DNA of 64,000 nt. Source: Aalborgiella sp963841045. Lineage in GTDB: Bacteria > Pseudomonadota > Gammaproteobacteria > Burkholderiales > Burkholderiaceae_C. The stretch's first letter is position 1. Every line of letters begins with the position of its first letter. The DNA lies in NCBI GenBank assembly GCA_963841045.1, contig CAWJBD010000001.1, forward strand, positions 372,001 through 436,000, in the 5' to 3' direction. The notes beneath the pieces are model-generated. The model saw only the letters and a list, made by a program, of their open reading frames with translations. It ran no database searches and was not told the origin of the DNA. Below, piece by piece: positions 35,839 to 44,919 of the stretch. Both the position numbers and the translations under genes were made by a program.

Positions 35839-38838
35839 TCAACTCAAATGCTTGCCCACTATCCCTGCCAGTTCAAACATCGTCGCCTGTGGTTTGCCGA
35901 AAACATGCAGCAGTTTGGCATCCGCGTTGATGGCGCGTTTGTTGGTGGCGTCTTGCAGGTTGTTGGCTTTGATGTAGTCCCACAGTTTTTTGATGACTTG
36001 GGTGCGCAGGACTTGCTCGCTACCTATCACTGCTGCCAAGGCGTCGCTGGGCTTGAGGCCGCCGCTGGCTGATACTTTGCGGGGGGTTTTGGGTTTGGTT
36101 GCTGTTTTAGCTGCCGCGGTCTTTTTGGCAGCCACTTTTTTCGCTGGCAGTTTTGTAGCTGCAGCCTTTTTGGCCGCAGGGGTTTTAGCGGTTGCTTTCT
36201 TGGCTGCTGGTGCTTTCTCTCCCTTGGCTGCAACGGTTTTGCCAAATGGTGTTTTGGTGGCACGGGCTGGTTTGGCTCCTGCTGCGGTTTTGCGTGCTGG
36301 GAACTTGGATGGGGCAAATTCAAAGATCACTTTGCCGGCTTCGGCGTCCCACGCCAAATGCGCTTTGAAACCGCGTCGTGTGCGCATGGAGACAAATTTG
36401 TCGAGCAAATCGGTTTTACCGGTTGTGAGCAATTGGCTGATTTGTGCGCGCTCAATCGGCTGCTGCAAGATGACTTGGCCGCTTTTGAAATCGCAACTCG
36501 GCGTGGCTTGCGCCATGGTTGGGACGGATTTTTCGCAAACGTAGTTTTTGCCATGCTCAAATACAGCACCACCGCATTTAGGACAAGCGCCCAAGCTGGT
36601 TTGCGCTGAGAAATCAACAATCTCACCTGTGCCATCGGCATTTTTATCGTCACCAAAATCAAATTCCAATTTGTAGTTTTTGGTTTCTTCATCAAACTTG
36701 ATGACCATCTCTGCGGTAAACGGCCAACCTGCTTTGGAGCGAAAGCCGTCCAAGGGGCCAATTTTGCGGTCGGTTAAAAATTGCTCCACCTCTGCCACTT
36801 CAAAAGTGCGTCCTGCGGGAGTTTTGCCGAACGAGAAGCCGCAACCTTCGGTTGCACCTGCAGCGCCCGTGCAGGTGTAACGGCGGTAATTTTCTTTGAC
36901 GATGCCACCGCAATTGGGGCACGGTGACTTCAATGTGGCGTAGTCGCCAGGAATGGTGTCACGGTCGTACTCTTTGGCTTTTTTCACCATGCGTGCGGTC
37001 ATGTCGGCGATTTCGGCCATGAAGGTATCGCGGCTTAACTTGCCGTGTTCCATTTGCGCCAGCTTGTATTCCCACTCGCCCGTCAGCTCAGCTTTGGAAA
37101 GCTCTTCCACTCCCAAACCGCGCAACAAGGTCATCAGCTGAAACGCCTTGGCAGTAGGTATCAGTTCGCGCCCTTCGCGCAGCATGTATTTCTCGTTGAT
37201 TAATCCTTCAATGGTCGCCGCACGCGTGGCTGGCGTGCCCAAGCCTTTTTCTTGCATGGCTTCGCGCAGCTCATCGTCTTCCACGGTTTTGCCTGCGCCT
37301 TCCATCGCGCCCAGAAGCGTGGCTTCAGAATAGCGTGCGGGTGGTCGGGTTTTCAGGCCTTTGGGGTCAACGGTTTGTGCCAATACTTTTTCGCCTGCTT
37401 GCACAGGCACCAAAATCGTTGCGCTTTTGCCTTCGGCGTCGGGGGTTTCATCCGCCGCTTCTTTGCCGTAAATCGCCAACCAACCTGGTTTCACCAACAC
37501 TTTGCCTTCAGTCTTAAAACTGTGTGGTGCCACGAAAGAAATGCGAGTCGTATTTTGGTATTCGGCGCTGGGGAAAAACACTGCCAAAAAGCGCTTGACC
37601 ACCAAGTCATACAGCTTTTGTTCGGCTTCGCTCAAACCGCTGGGTGCTTGCAGGGTTGGAATGATCGCAAAGTGATCGCTAACTTTTTTATCGTCAAAAA
37701 TGCGTTTGCTGGGTTTGATGTAATTGCCTTTTAAAGCCGTGGCAGCAAAAGGAGCCAAGTGTTTCATGCTGCTGGCCGCCAGCATCTCAAAGGTTTGCTT
37801 CACCACAGGCACGTAATCCTCTGGCAGGGCGCGTGAATCGGTACGTGGGTAGGTCAGGGCTTTGTGGCGCTCGTACAGGCTTTGCGCGATGCTGAGCGTG
37901 GTTTTGGCACTGAAGCCAAACTTGCCATTGGCCTCGCGTTGCAATGATGTCAAATCAAACAGCAATGGGCTGGCCTGGGTACTGGGCTTGCTTTCTTCAG
38001 TTACTGTCGCTTTTTTGCCACGTACTGCATCGGCAATGGCCATGGCTTCGCGCTCGGACCATACGCGATCGGCCTTGATTTCAGCATCATCAGCATCTTT
38101 TTTGTGTGCAGGGTTGAACCATTTGGCAGGGTATTCACCTGCCACTGCAGCAAACGATGCATGAATTTCCCAGTAATCACGACTTTGAAATGCACGGATT
38201 TTTTCTTCGCGCTCGACCACGATGGACAAGGTGGGCGTTTGCACACGGCCCACCGTCGTCAAGAAGAAACCGCCATCGCGCGAATTGAATGCCGTCATGG
38301 CACGCGTGCCGTTGATGCCGACCAACCAATCGGCCTCAGAACGGCAACGGGCAGCGTCAGCCAATGGCAGCATTTGCTTGTCGGTCCGTAAGCTGGCAAA
38401 ACCATCGCGAATGGCTTGCGGTGTCATGGATTGCAACCACAAGCGAGATACCGGGTGTTTGGCTTTGCTGTATTGTTGAATCAAGCGGAAGATCAATTCC
38501 CCCTCACGCCCAGCGTCACACGCATTCACAAAGGCATTCACATCTTTGCGCTTGGCCAGTTTCACAATGGCGTTGAGCCGCGTTTTGGTCTTGTCCATTG
38601 GCTTCAAATCAAAATGCGGTGGGATAACCGGCAAGTTGGCAAAGCTCCATTTGCCACGCTTCACGTCAAACTCTTCAGGTGCTTGAATTTCTAGCAAATG
38701 CCCCACTGCGCTGGTGATGACGTAATTTTCGCTCTCAAAATATTCGTCCTGCTTTTCAAATTTACCAGCCAAAGGCGTGAGCGCTTTGACGATGTCGCTA
38801 GCGACCGAAGGCTTTTCTGCAATGACCAATGTTTTCAT
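35839..38838 (-). CDS. topB: DNA topoisomerase III with H1-like tail and C-terminal SWIB domain
   Basis: A 999-residue type IA topoisomerase, far longer than E. coli TopB (about 650). Order: TOPRIM (LVIAEKPSVASDIVKAL, then NACDAGREGELIF), the catalytic core with LTYPRTDS (active Tyr), a Cys4-type zinc finger (SPCPNCGGIVKEN...), a second (LGACPKCGGAVFEHGKNYVC), a basic tail at about residues 820-915 built of Ala/Lys/Pro repeats such as APAAKKATAKTPAAKKAAA, then a SWIB/MDM2-like domain (LWDYIKANNLQDATNKRAIN, then ADAKLLHVFG). The tail resembles bacterial histone-H1-like proteins and should bind DNA. It is divergent from the SET-domain gene. Confidence 0.94.
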   Translation of the reverse strand: MKTLVIAEKPSVASDIVKALTPLAGKFEKQDEYFESENYVITSAVGHLLEIQAPEEFDVKRGKWSFANLPVIPPHFDLKPMDKTKTRLNAIVKLAKRKDVNAFVNACDAGREGELIFRLIQQYSKAKHPVSRLWLQSMTPQAIRDGFASLRTDKQMLPLADAARCRSEADWLVGINGTRAMTAFNSRDGGFFLTTVGRVQTPTLSIVVEREEKIRAFQSRDYWEIHASFAAVAGEYPAKWFNPAHKKDADDAEIKADRVWSEREAMAIADAVRGKKATVTEESKPSTQASPLLFDLTSLQREANGKFGFSAKTTLSIAQSLYERHKALTYPRTDSRALPEDYVPVVKQTFEMLAASSMKHLAPFAATALKGNYIKPSKRIFDDKKVSDHFAIIPTLQAPSGLSEAEQKLYDLVVKRFLAVFFPSAEYQNTTRISFVAPHSFKTEGKVLVKPGWLAIYGKEAADETPDAEGKSATILVPVQAGEKVLAQTVDPKGLKTRPPARYSEATLLGAMEGAGKTVEDDELREAMQEKGLGTPATRAATIEGLINEKYMLREGRELIPTAKAFQLMTLLRGLGVEELSKAELTGEWEYKLAQMEHGKLSRDTFMAEIADMTARMVKKAKEYDRDTIPGDYATLKSPCPNCGGIVKENYRRYTCTGAAGATEGCGFSFGKTPAGRTFEVAEVEQFLTDRKIGPLDGFRSKAGWPFTAEMVIKFDEETKNYKLEFDFGDDKNADGTGEIVDFSAQTSLGACPKCGGAVFEHGKNYVCEKSVPTMAQATPSCDFKSGQVILQQPIERAQISQLLTTGKTDLLDKFVSMRTRRGFKAHLAWDAEAGKVIFEFAPSKFPARKTAAGAKPARATKTPFGKTVAAKGEKAPAAKKATAKTPAAKKAAATKLPAKKVAAKKTAAAKTATKPKTPRKVSASGGLKPSDALAAVIGSEQVLRTQVIKKLWDYIKANNLQDATNKRAINADAKLLHVFGKPQATMFELAGIVGKHLS

Positions 38839-38890
38839 CTTATTTCAATCCGTTTTTATTCAGTAGGCAATTTAGCTACAATAAGTTCCT

Positions 38891-38916
38891 CGCGCGTGCG
38901 CACGCGCACACGCGCA
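38891..38916. other. Z-DNA-prone alternating purine-pyrimidine tract
   Basis: Twenty-six bases of strictly alternating pyrimidine-purine, nearly all CG or CA/TG steps (CGCGCGTGCGCACGCGCACA then CGCGCA). This is the kind of sequence that flips to Z-DNA under negative supercoiling. It lies in the 155-bp gap between the divergent topB and SET-domain genes, where promoters for both must be. Confidence 0.75.
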
Positions 38917-38993
38917 CCCGTACGTATTAAACATACCAAATTTTTGGACATTGTTTAAAAAATCTTCAACTTTTCCCAAGAATAATTTTTCAA

Positions 38994-39602
38994 GTGGCCA
39001 CCAAACACCCTGTCTCCAAGCCGTCAAAAGCAGCTAAAACCGAAGTTTCCCCTCTGAAAAGCAACAATAAGTCAGCCCAAAAGACAGCATCAAAAAGAAT
39101 AGCAGTGCGCTCATCGGGCGTGCATGGCAAAGGAGTTTTTGCTGAAGTGAATATTGCCGAGGGTGAAACTTTGATTGAATACAAGGGTGAAGTGATCAAA
39201 TGGAAAGAAGCGCTGCGACGTCACCCGCACAACCCCAAAGAACCCAACCACACGTTTTTCTTCTCAATTGATGACAAGCATGTGATTGACGGCAATGTCA
39301 ATGGCAATTCTGCAAGGTGGATCAACCATTCTTGCAAGCCCAATTGCGAAGCAGACGAAAAAAAAGGTAGGGTATTTATCAAAGCCTTGCGCAATATCCA
39401 AGCGGGCGAAGAGTTGAATTACGATTATGGACTGGTGATAGATGAGCCATACACCGCTAAACTGAAGAAAGACTACCAATGCCTTTGCGGGGCGAAAAAA
39501 TGCCGTGGAACTTTGCTGGCACCCAAAGAAAAAGATGAAGATGATGCTAAAAGCGTTTCGACCAAAAAAAAAGGCAAACGCAAATCCAAACATAAGAAGT
39601 AA
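38994..39602 (+). CDS. SET-domain protein lysine methyltransferase
   Basis: A 202-residue protein, GTG start. A Lys/Ser-rich N-terminal stretch (about 35 residues) leads into a SET domain: VRSSGVHGKGVFAEVNIAEG, ARWINHSCKPNCEADE (the NHSC core binding S-adenosylmethionine), AGEELNYDYGL with the catalytic Tyr, then a post-SET zinc motif CLCGAKKCRGTLL, and a very basic tail KKKGKRKSKHKK. SET proteins methylate lysines of histones or ribosomal proteins in eukaryotes and histone-like proteins in Chlamydia; the bacterial target here is unknown. topB, with an H1-like tail, is divergent across a 155-bp gap. birA follows directly. Confidence 0.9.
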   Translation: MATKHPVSKPSKAAKTEVSPLKSNNKSAQKTASKRIAVRSSGVHGKGVFAEVNIAEGETLIEYKGEVIKWKEALRRHPHNPKEPNHTFFFSIDDKHVIDGNVNGNSARWINHSCKPNCEADEKKGRVFIKALRNIQAGEELNYDYGLVIDEPYTAKLKKDYQCLCGAKKCRGTLLAPKEKDEDDAKSVSTKKKGKRKSKHKK

Positions 39603-40438
39603 TGCGTATGCACAGGCCTGACGTCATCCAGTGGCCTGCTGAGGCAATTTGGGAACAAGTAGCACCCTTATTACCTGGTTTTACCGTCGAGATATTGCCT
39701 GAGATTGGCTCCACCAACACCGAGCTCATGCGACGCGCCAAGGATGGAAAATTAGAGCCCACTTTACTTGTAGCAGAGCAACAAACCGCCGGACGCGGAC
39801 GACTAGGCCGGGATTGGATAGACTTAACGGACAGAGTTGAAAATGCATTGCCCATGCTGACATTTTCATTGGGTCTGCCTATGTCGCCCACCAGTTGGTC
39901 AGGATTGTCACTGGCGGTTGGTGTCAGCTTGGCAAGAAGTTTAGCCACCAGCATCCAATTGAAATGGCCCAATGATTTATGGTTGAATGAGCGCAAATTA
40001 GGCGGTATCTTGATTGAGACCACTTCCATCAACAGCCAACGCTATGCAGTGATTGGCGTTGGGATCAATATTCTTCATGCCAAGCCATCTGCAACAACTG
40101 CTTTGCGCACTGTGCCCGCGAGTCTGCAAGAAATCAATTCCCAGGCACATGCGGCCAGCACTTTGGTGCAAGTTATTGAACCATTGGTCCGCACCATACT
40201 GATGTTTGAAACGCAAGGTTTTGCACCCTTTCAGCAGTCCTTTAATGCGCTGGATGCTTTGCAAAACCGAACCGTGCTCATTCAAGACAATATGAATTCG
40301 TTGGCAAATGCAGAGCAACAGCAAAACCTCAATCAAGGTATCGCGCAAGGTGTTGATGCTACGGGTGCATTGATCGTGTTAACAACAAGCGGGCGTCAAT
40401 TGGTCAGCAGCTCAGAAGTATCGATTAAAGCGATGTAG
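39602..40438 (+). CDS. birA: Biotin--[acetyl-CoA-carboxylase] ligase
   Basis: A 278-residue enzyme attaching biotin to the carboxyl carrier protein of acetyl-CoA carboxylase. The biotin loop is AEQQTAGRGRLGRDW; SIQLKWPNDLWLNERKLGGI and AVIGVGINI are the other family signatures. There is no N-terminal helix-turn-helix, so it is the non-regulatory type. The start overlaps the stop of the SET gene by one base (TAATG), indicating co-transcription. The SPOR-domain gene follows after 40 bp, as often in this group. Confidence 0.94.
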   Translation: MRMHRPDVIQWPAEAIWEQVAPLLPGFTVEILPEIGSTNTELMRRAKDGKLEPTLLVAEQQTAGRGRLGRDWIDLTDRVENALPMLTFSLGLPMSPTSWSGLSLAVGVSLARSLATSIQLKWPNDLWLNERKLGGILIETTSINSQRYAVIGVGINILHAKPSATTALRTVPASLQEINSQAHAASTLVQVIEPLVRTILMFETQGFAPFQQSFNALDALQNRTVLIQDNMNSLANAEQQQNLNQGIAQGVDATGALIVLTTSGRQLVSSSEVSIKAM

Positions 40439-40478
40439 ACCCAAAACAAATCGCATTTTTTCTCATAAACTACACCGT

Positions 40479-41204
40479 ATGCTGCGTCTAGTCGTCCTAT
40501 TATTGATCTTGGCCAATGGTCTGTATTTTGCATGGTCGCATCGAATATTCAGCGAGTTGGGTTGGGGCAAGGCCCAACAAACTGAACCTCATCGCTTGCA
40601 ACAACAAATCAACCCTGAACGCATACAAGTTCTTGGAATGAACGATTTGCGAGTACAGGATAAACCAAGCAACACGCCAACATCTTTAGCTGCCACATCA
40701 CCCAATCCAGCAAGCACTGCGACCTCAGCAAGAGCACCTGTCAACGCTCAATGTATGCAAACAGGTGTTTACAACGACAATCAGCTTGAGCAATTGCGCG
40801 CCAAATTGTCTGCACTGATGCCACCCAATAGTTGGCGATTCGATGAACTTGCGCCTCAACAAAATTGGTTGATTTACATGGGTAAATATGCCAACAGCAG
40901 CATGTTTGAACTGAAGAAAGCAGAACTGAAAAAGATGCAACTATCTTATACCCCCATCAATGAGGGTGCGATGGCATTGGGCATATCTCTAGGAAAATTT
41001 CAAAGCCAAGCGGATGCCAATCAATCCCTCAATGCTTTAAGCAAGCGCGGCATACGTACGGCCAAAGTGGTGCAAGAGCCAATTACTGGCAAAACTTATC
41101 AAGTGGTGTTTCCTGCCATCGGAACTGATTTGATTCCGAAAATCAATGCCTTAACGGCATCGTTATCAGGAATATCGTTGCAGACTTGCAAAGCAAAACC
41201 TTAG
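40479..41204 (+). CDS. SPOR-domain-containing membrane protein
   Basis: A 241-residue protein with an N-terminal membrane anchor (LRLVVLLLILANGLYFAWSH), a low-complexity Thr/Ser/Ala linker (residues 70-90) and a C-terminal SPOR-like domain (QNWLIYMGKYANSSMFELKK, ISLGKFQSQADANQSLNALS, RGIRTAKVVQEP). SPOR domains bind denuded peptidoglycan at division sites. It sits after birA in a conserved pair. The family is variable, so precise function is uncertain. Confidence 0.85.
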   Translation: MLRLVVLLLILANGLYFAWSHRIFSELGWGKAQQTEPHRLQQQINPERIQVLGMNDLRVQDKPSNTPTSLAATSPNPASTATSARAPVNAQCMQTGVYNDNQLEQLRAKLSALMPPNSWRFDELAPQQNWLIYMGKYANSSMFELKKAELKKMQLSYTPINEGAMALGISLGKFQSQADANQSLNALSKRGIRTAKVVQEPITGKTYQVVFPAIGTDLIPKINALTASLSGISLQTCKAKP

Positions 41205-41215
41205 ACTCAATGACG

Positions 41216-42730
41216 CTACTGGTTGTCCAATCTGTCACGAGGATTTAAGAAAAATCTGATGGTGAATTTCGCGCCTGCGGGAATATGACCAGGATTCGCA
41301 TCTTCAATGGTTAAAACTGCGCCGTGCTTTTTGACAATCTCATGCACAATAGCCAACCCCAATCCTGACCCATCCGTGTTGGTTCCAAGGGCTCGATAAA
41401 ACGGTTGCATGACCAACTGCTTTTCTGCATCTGGAATGCCGATTCCAGAATCTTCAACTTGCAATATGCAGGTTTGATCATCGGTGAAAACGCGTGCAGT
41501 CACCACCCCAGGTTGTTCGGCTGATGACGGTGTGTAGTTCAATGCGTTGTCAATCAAATTTCTGATGAGTTCTTTGATGAGGGTTGGGTTGGCTCGTACC
41601 ATTTTATTTTTAGCCAGTTGACGTGGGACATTGGCACTTTCAAAACCTAAGTCGATGTGTTTTTCTATAGCTTTAGGTAGAGCATCTTGAATAACGTCTT
41701 TAACCAAATCAGAAAGGTTACATACTTGCTCTGGCATCACTTGCCCATCACCTTCAGCTCGGGCCAATGCGAGTAACTGGTTTACCGTGTGCGTCGCCCG
41801 AATACTGGATCGACCAATTTGTTGCAATGAATGTTTCAGATCTTCGGTGCTGTGGCTTTGACGCAGAGCCAATTCAGCCTGCATGCGTAAACCAGCCAAT
41901 GGGGTTTTGAGCTGATGTGCGGCATCTGTTAAAAATCGCTTTTGCGTCACCATGGCATCTTTGAGTCTCGCCAGCAAACCATTGACCGACGATACCAAGG
42001 GCACCACTTCTAAAGGTACGATGGCTTCGTCTAACGGACTTAAGTCATCAGGCTTGCGCAATCTTATTCTGTTCTCCAATAATTTCATTGGTCGTGTGCC
42101 ACGGTACAAAGCAAACCAAACCAACAATACCGCCATGGGCAAAATAATGAATTGCGGCAGCATGATGCCTTTGATAATGTCCGTTGCCAAAATTGACCTG
42201 TTTTCGCGTGTTTCTGCAACTTGCACCAATACATCCTGCGCGTCAGGCAATGAAGTGCGTACCCAAACATAGGCCATGCGAATGGGCAAGCCACGGATTT
42301 CATCATCCCTGTAAACAAGTTCAGCTTCTGAAGATTTTTTGACGACTGATGGCAATGGTGGTAAGGGCAAATCTTTTTCACCATCTAATAGTTCACCTCG
42401 AATACCCAAAACTTGGAAGTAAACCTGATCCACATCATCACGAAGAAGTTCGCGCGTGTCTGCGGTCATTTCAAATTTCACAGAGTTACCTTGCACGACA
42501 ACCAAACGCGCTATGGTTTGGACTTTGTACTCGAGTGCGCGATCAAAAGGCTTGTTGGCGATGCTTTGTGCCACAAACCACATGAAGACCAAGCTTGCCG
42601 GCCAAAGCAGCAGCAATGGCATCAGCATCCAATCTAAAATTTCGCCAAATAGTGAGCGTTGTTCGCCCCTAAAGATATTCGTTCTAGGTGATTTTTTCAA
42701 GGCAATAACCCAAGCCTCGTACTGTCGCAA
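41216..42730 (-). CDS. TctE-like sensor histidine kinase
   Basis: A 504-residue inner-membrane kinase. Two membrane helices (near residues 35-55 and 185-205) enclose a periplasmic domain of the 2CSK_N type. A HAMP-like linker leads to the HisKA domain, phospho-acceptor His in FLTDAAHQLKTPLAGLRMQA, then N box LIRNLIDNALNYTPS, and G boxes VEDSGIGIPD and GSGLGLAIVHEIV. Its first codons overlap the response regulator gene by 47 bp. Relatives sense tricarboxylates or other organic acids; the ligand here is unknown. No Tct transport genes are adjacent. Confidence 0.92.
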   Translation of the reverse strand: MRQYEAWVIALKKSPRTNIFRGEQRSLFGEILDWMLMPLLLLWPASLVFMWFVAQSIANKPFDRALEYKVQTIARLVVVQGNSVKFEMTADTRELLRDDVDQVYFQVLGIRGELLDGEKDLPLPPLPSVVKKSSEAELVYRDDEIRGLPIRMAYVWVRTSLPDAQDVLVQVAETRENRSILATDIIKGIMLPQFIILPMAVLLVWFALYRGTRPMKLLENRIRLRKPDDLSPLDEAIVPLEVVPLVSSVNGLLARLKDAMVTQKRFLTDAAHQLKTPLAGLRMQAELALRQSHSTEDLKHSLQQIGRSSIRATHTVNQLLALARAEGDGQVMPEQVCNLSDLVKDVIQDALPKAIEKHIDLGFESANVPRQLAKNKMVRANPTLIKELIRNLIDNALNYTPSSAEQPGVVTARVFTDDQTCILQVEDSGIGIPDAEKQLVMQPFYRALGTNTDGSGLGLAIVHEIVKKHGAVLTIEDANPGHIPAGAKFTIRFFLNPRDRLDNQ

Positions 42731-43355
42731 TGCGCACGGGACCTTTTTCTATCTTCTTGCGCAGACGGTGGATATATACCTCTATCGCATTGTTGCTGAC
42801 TTCTTCGCCCCATTCGCACAAGCGTTCGACCAATTGATCTTTACTCACCAATCGCCCAGTGCGTTGCAACAATACTTCCAACAAACCCAGCTCGCGTGCT
42901 GAAAGCTCTACCATTTTGCCTTCCATTGTGGCCACCCTGCCAGCCTGATCGTATTCCAAAGGACCATGTTTGATGGTGCTGATAACGCCACCCACACCAC
43001 GCCGCACCAAGGCGCGCACCCTGGCTTCGAGCTCTTGCAGGCTGAATGGTTTGGCCATGTAGTCATCTGCGCCGTAATCCAGCCCTTTAACGCGTTCTTC
43101 AATGCTGTCGGCAGCTGTCAAAATGAGAACGGGTAACTTCGAACCTCTTGCACGTAAACGTTTAAGAACTTCCAATCCATTCATTTTGGGTAAACCCAAA
43201 TCTAAAATCAGCAAATCAAATTCAGTATTCGTCATGAGCGCTGCATCCGCTTGCGAACCATCGGGTACATGATCAACCGCTGCGCCTGAACTGCGCAAGG
43301 TGCGCAGCAAGCCATCCGCCAATACCTGATCGTCTTCAGCAATGAGAATCCGCAT
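42684..43355 (-). CDS. OmpR-family response regulator
   Basis: A 223-residue regulator. Receiver domain: RILIAEDDQVLADGLLRTLR with the acidic pair, phosphorylated Asp in DLLILDLGLPKMNGLEVLKR, and the conserved Lys in DDYMAKPFS. The C-terminal winged helix contains ELSARELGLLEVLLQRTGRL and ALRRRIEKG-type recognition region (VYIHRLRKKIEKGPVRI). The ATG at 43355 precedes the receiver directly; an upstream ATG at 43385 would add ten non-conserved residues. It overlaps the kinase gene, and both are divergent from the AEC carrier gene, which may be a target. Confidence 0.94.
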   Translation of the reverse strand: MRILIAEDDQVLADGLLRTLRSSGAAVDHVPDGSQADAALMTNTEFDLLILDLGLPKMNGLEVLKRLRARGSKLPVLILTAADSIEERVKGLDYGADDYMAKPFSLQELEARVRALVRRGVGGVISTIKHGPLEYDQAGRVATMEGKMVELSARELGLLEVLLQRTGRLVSKDQLVERLCEWGEEVSNNAIEVYIHRLRKKIEKGPVRIATVRGLGYCLEKIT

Positions 43356-43452
43356 CTTTTGTCTCCATCTTCTAATTCGACTCATTTTAGAGCCTTGCAG
43401 CGCACTTGGACTTAGGGGTAAAACCTAGGGTAAGTTAGCGCACAATACATGG

Positions 43453-44415
43453 GTGCAAAACATATTTTCTGTATTTCAAATCACTTTCCCTTTTTTCGCA
43501 TTGGTTTTGTGCGGCTACTTGGCTACACGCAAGGGGTATTTGCCACTGCCAGCAATAGGTGGCATGAACAGTTTTGTTTTGTTCTTTGCTTTACCTTGTT
43601 TGCTATTTAGATTTGGTTCCAGTACACCGATTGCACAACTTTTAGATTGGAACGTGGTCCTTGTTTATTTGTTTTGTGCATTGGTAATGGTGGGATTCAC
43701 CATTGCCATCACCAAAGGGCGTCACATTGGCTGGAATGATGCCTCGTTTGGCGCTTTGGTGGCTGCATTCCCAAATACAGGATTCATGGGTGTTCCCTTA
43801 CTGGTAGCGTTGCTGGGTGCAAAAGCGGCAGGACCTGTCATCCAAACCATCATGATTGACATGCTTATCACCAGCTCATTGTGCATTGCCCTGTCCAAAT
43901 TGGATGGCGCAGAAGAACACGGCTTCAGCAACGCGGTTAAAAAATCACTCAAAGGTGTTTTCACAAACCCCATGCCTTGGGCCATTTTGTTGGGGGCATT
44001 GTTTTCAGCAACTGAAATGACGCTACCCAAACCAGTCGCAGTGACCTTGGGTTTGTTGGCGGATGCCGCCTCACCTGTGGCACTGTTCACAATTGGCGCC
44101 GTATTGGCACGTTCTGATATGAACATTCATGACAAGGTACCGCTGCGTGACTACATGCCAGTCGCTTTTTTGAAATTATTTTTACACCCTTTGCTGGTAT
44201 TGTTGGTAGGCACGACTGCCAAGCAGTTGGGCGCTAGCTTAGATAATTACGCGTTAACTGTATTAGTACTGGCAGCCGCCCTGCCCAGTGCCAGCAACGT
44301 GTCTTTACTCGCCGAACGCATGGGTGCAAACAATGGACGTGTCGCCAAGATCATTCTTTTTTCAACTGCACTGGCCTTTATCAGCTTTTCAGTCGCCGTA
44401 GCCATATTCAGATAA
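43453..44415 (+). CDS. AEC family transporter
   Basis: A 320-residue membrane protein with about ten hydrophobic segments (for example FQITFPFFALVLCGYLATRK at the start, FGALVAAFPNTGFMGVPLLV centrally, LAAALPSASNVSLLAERMG near the end). The auxin-efflux-carrier family transports organic acids such as malate or malonate in bacteria. It starts with GTG at 43453. It is divergent from the two-component system with 97 bp between, suggesting regulation by it. A terminator follows. Confidence 0.9.
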   Translation: MQNIFSVFQITFPFFALVLCGYLATRKGYLPLPAIGGMNSFVLFFALPCLLFRFGSSTPIAQLLDWNVVLVYLFCALVMVGFTIAITKGRHIGWNDASFGALVAAFPNTGFMGVPLLVALLGAKAAGPVIQTIMIDMLITSSLCIALSKLDGAEEHGFSNAVKKSLKGVFTNPMPWAILLGALFSATEMTLPKPVAVTLGLLADAASPVALFTIGAVLARSDMNIHDKVPLRDYMPVAFLKLFLHPLLVLLVGTTAKQLGASLDNYALTVLVLAAALPSASNVSLLAERMGANNGRVAKIILFSTALAFISFSVAVAIFR

Positions 44416-44432
44416 AGAAAATTTCATGCCAA

Positions 44433-44463
44433 ATAAAAAAGGACGCCTAAGCGTCCTTTTTTT
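44433..44463. terminator. Bidirectional intrinsic terminator
   Basis: AAAAAAGGACGC-CTAA-GCGTCCTTTTTTT: a perfect stem with A and T runs on both sides, placed between the convergent AEC and HiPIP genes; it should stop transcription in both directions. Confidence 0.92.
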
Positions 44464-44490
44464 GATGGGGAATTTTTGCTTACCCAGCTA

Positions 44491-44796
44491 TTACGCCTTT
44501 TTAGCGTAAGCACTGCACCAGCCGCCACCAGCAACTTGCTTGCCTGGGAACAATGAGCAGCCACCTGATTTATCAGATGCTTTGCCTTGGAACAAAGCAC
44601 AATTGGTACACATTTGTGCATCAGCATGCTTAGGGAATTTTTTAGCGTCCACTTTTTTAGTGTCAGCTTTGTAGCCCAATGCAACAGCTTGTGCATCGGT
44701 CTCGGCCAACATGGCGGCTTGTGCCGTGGCCTGGCTTGCTGCCAAAGCAGTACCCATGAAAGAAATGGTAGCAATGAATTCGCGACGGTTTGTCAT
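44491..44796 (-). CDS. High-potential iron-sulfur protein (HiPIP)
   Basis: A 101-residue periplasmic electron carrier. A Tat-like signal (TNRREFIATISFMGTALAAS) is followed by the mature domain with four Cys in MCTNCALF...GGCSLF...GGGWCSAY, the [4Fe-4S] pattern of HiPIPs. Tat export fits a cofactor folded in the cytoplasm. HiPIPs donate electrons to photosynthetic reaction centres or to terminal oxidases and denitrification enzymes; no photosynthesis gene is seen here. The start at 44796 gives the proper signal; four extra residues are possible. Confidence 0.93.
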   Translation of the reverse strand: MTNRREFIATISFMGTALAASQATAQAAMLAETDAQAVALGYKADTKKVDAKKFPKHADAQMCTNCALFQGKASDKSGGCSLFPGKQVAGGGWCSAYAKKA

Positions 44797-44919
44797 TAAA
44801 AACTCCAAGTATGAAAAGTTGAATGAAATAGGGAGAACAATCTATCCAGAGCGGATTATATAAGCTAAGCTTGGGCGCTTAAAAAGCGAGTATATTGCTC
44901 AAGTATTGGAGAAAAGACA

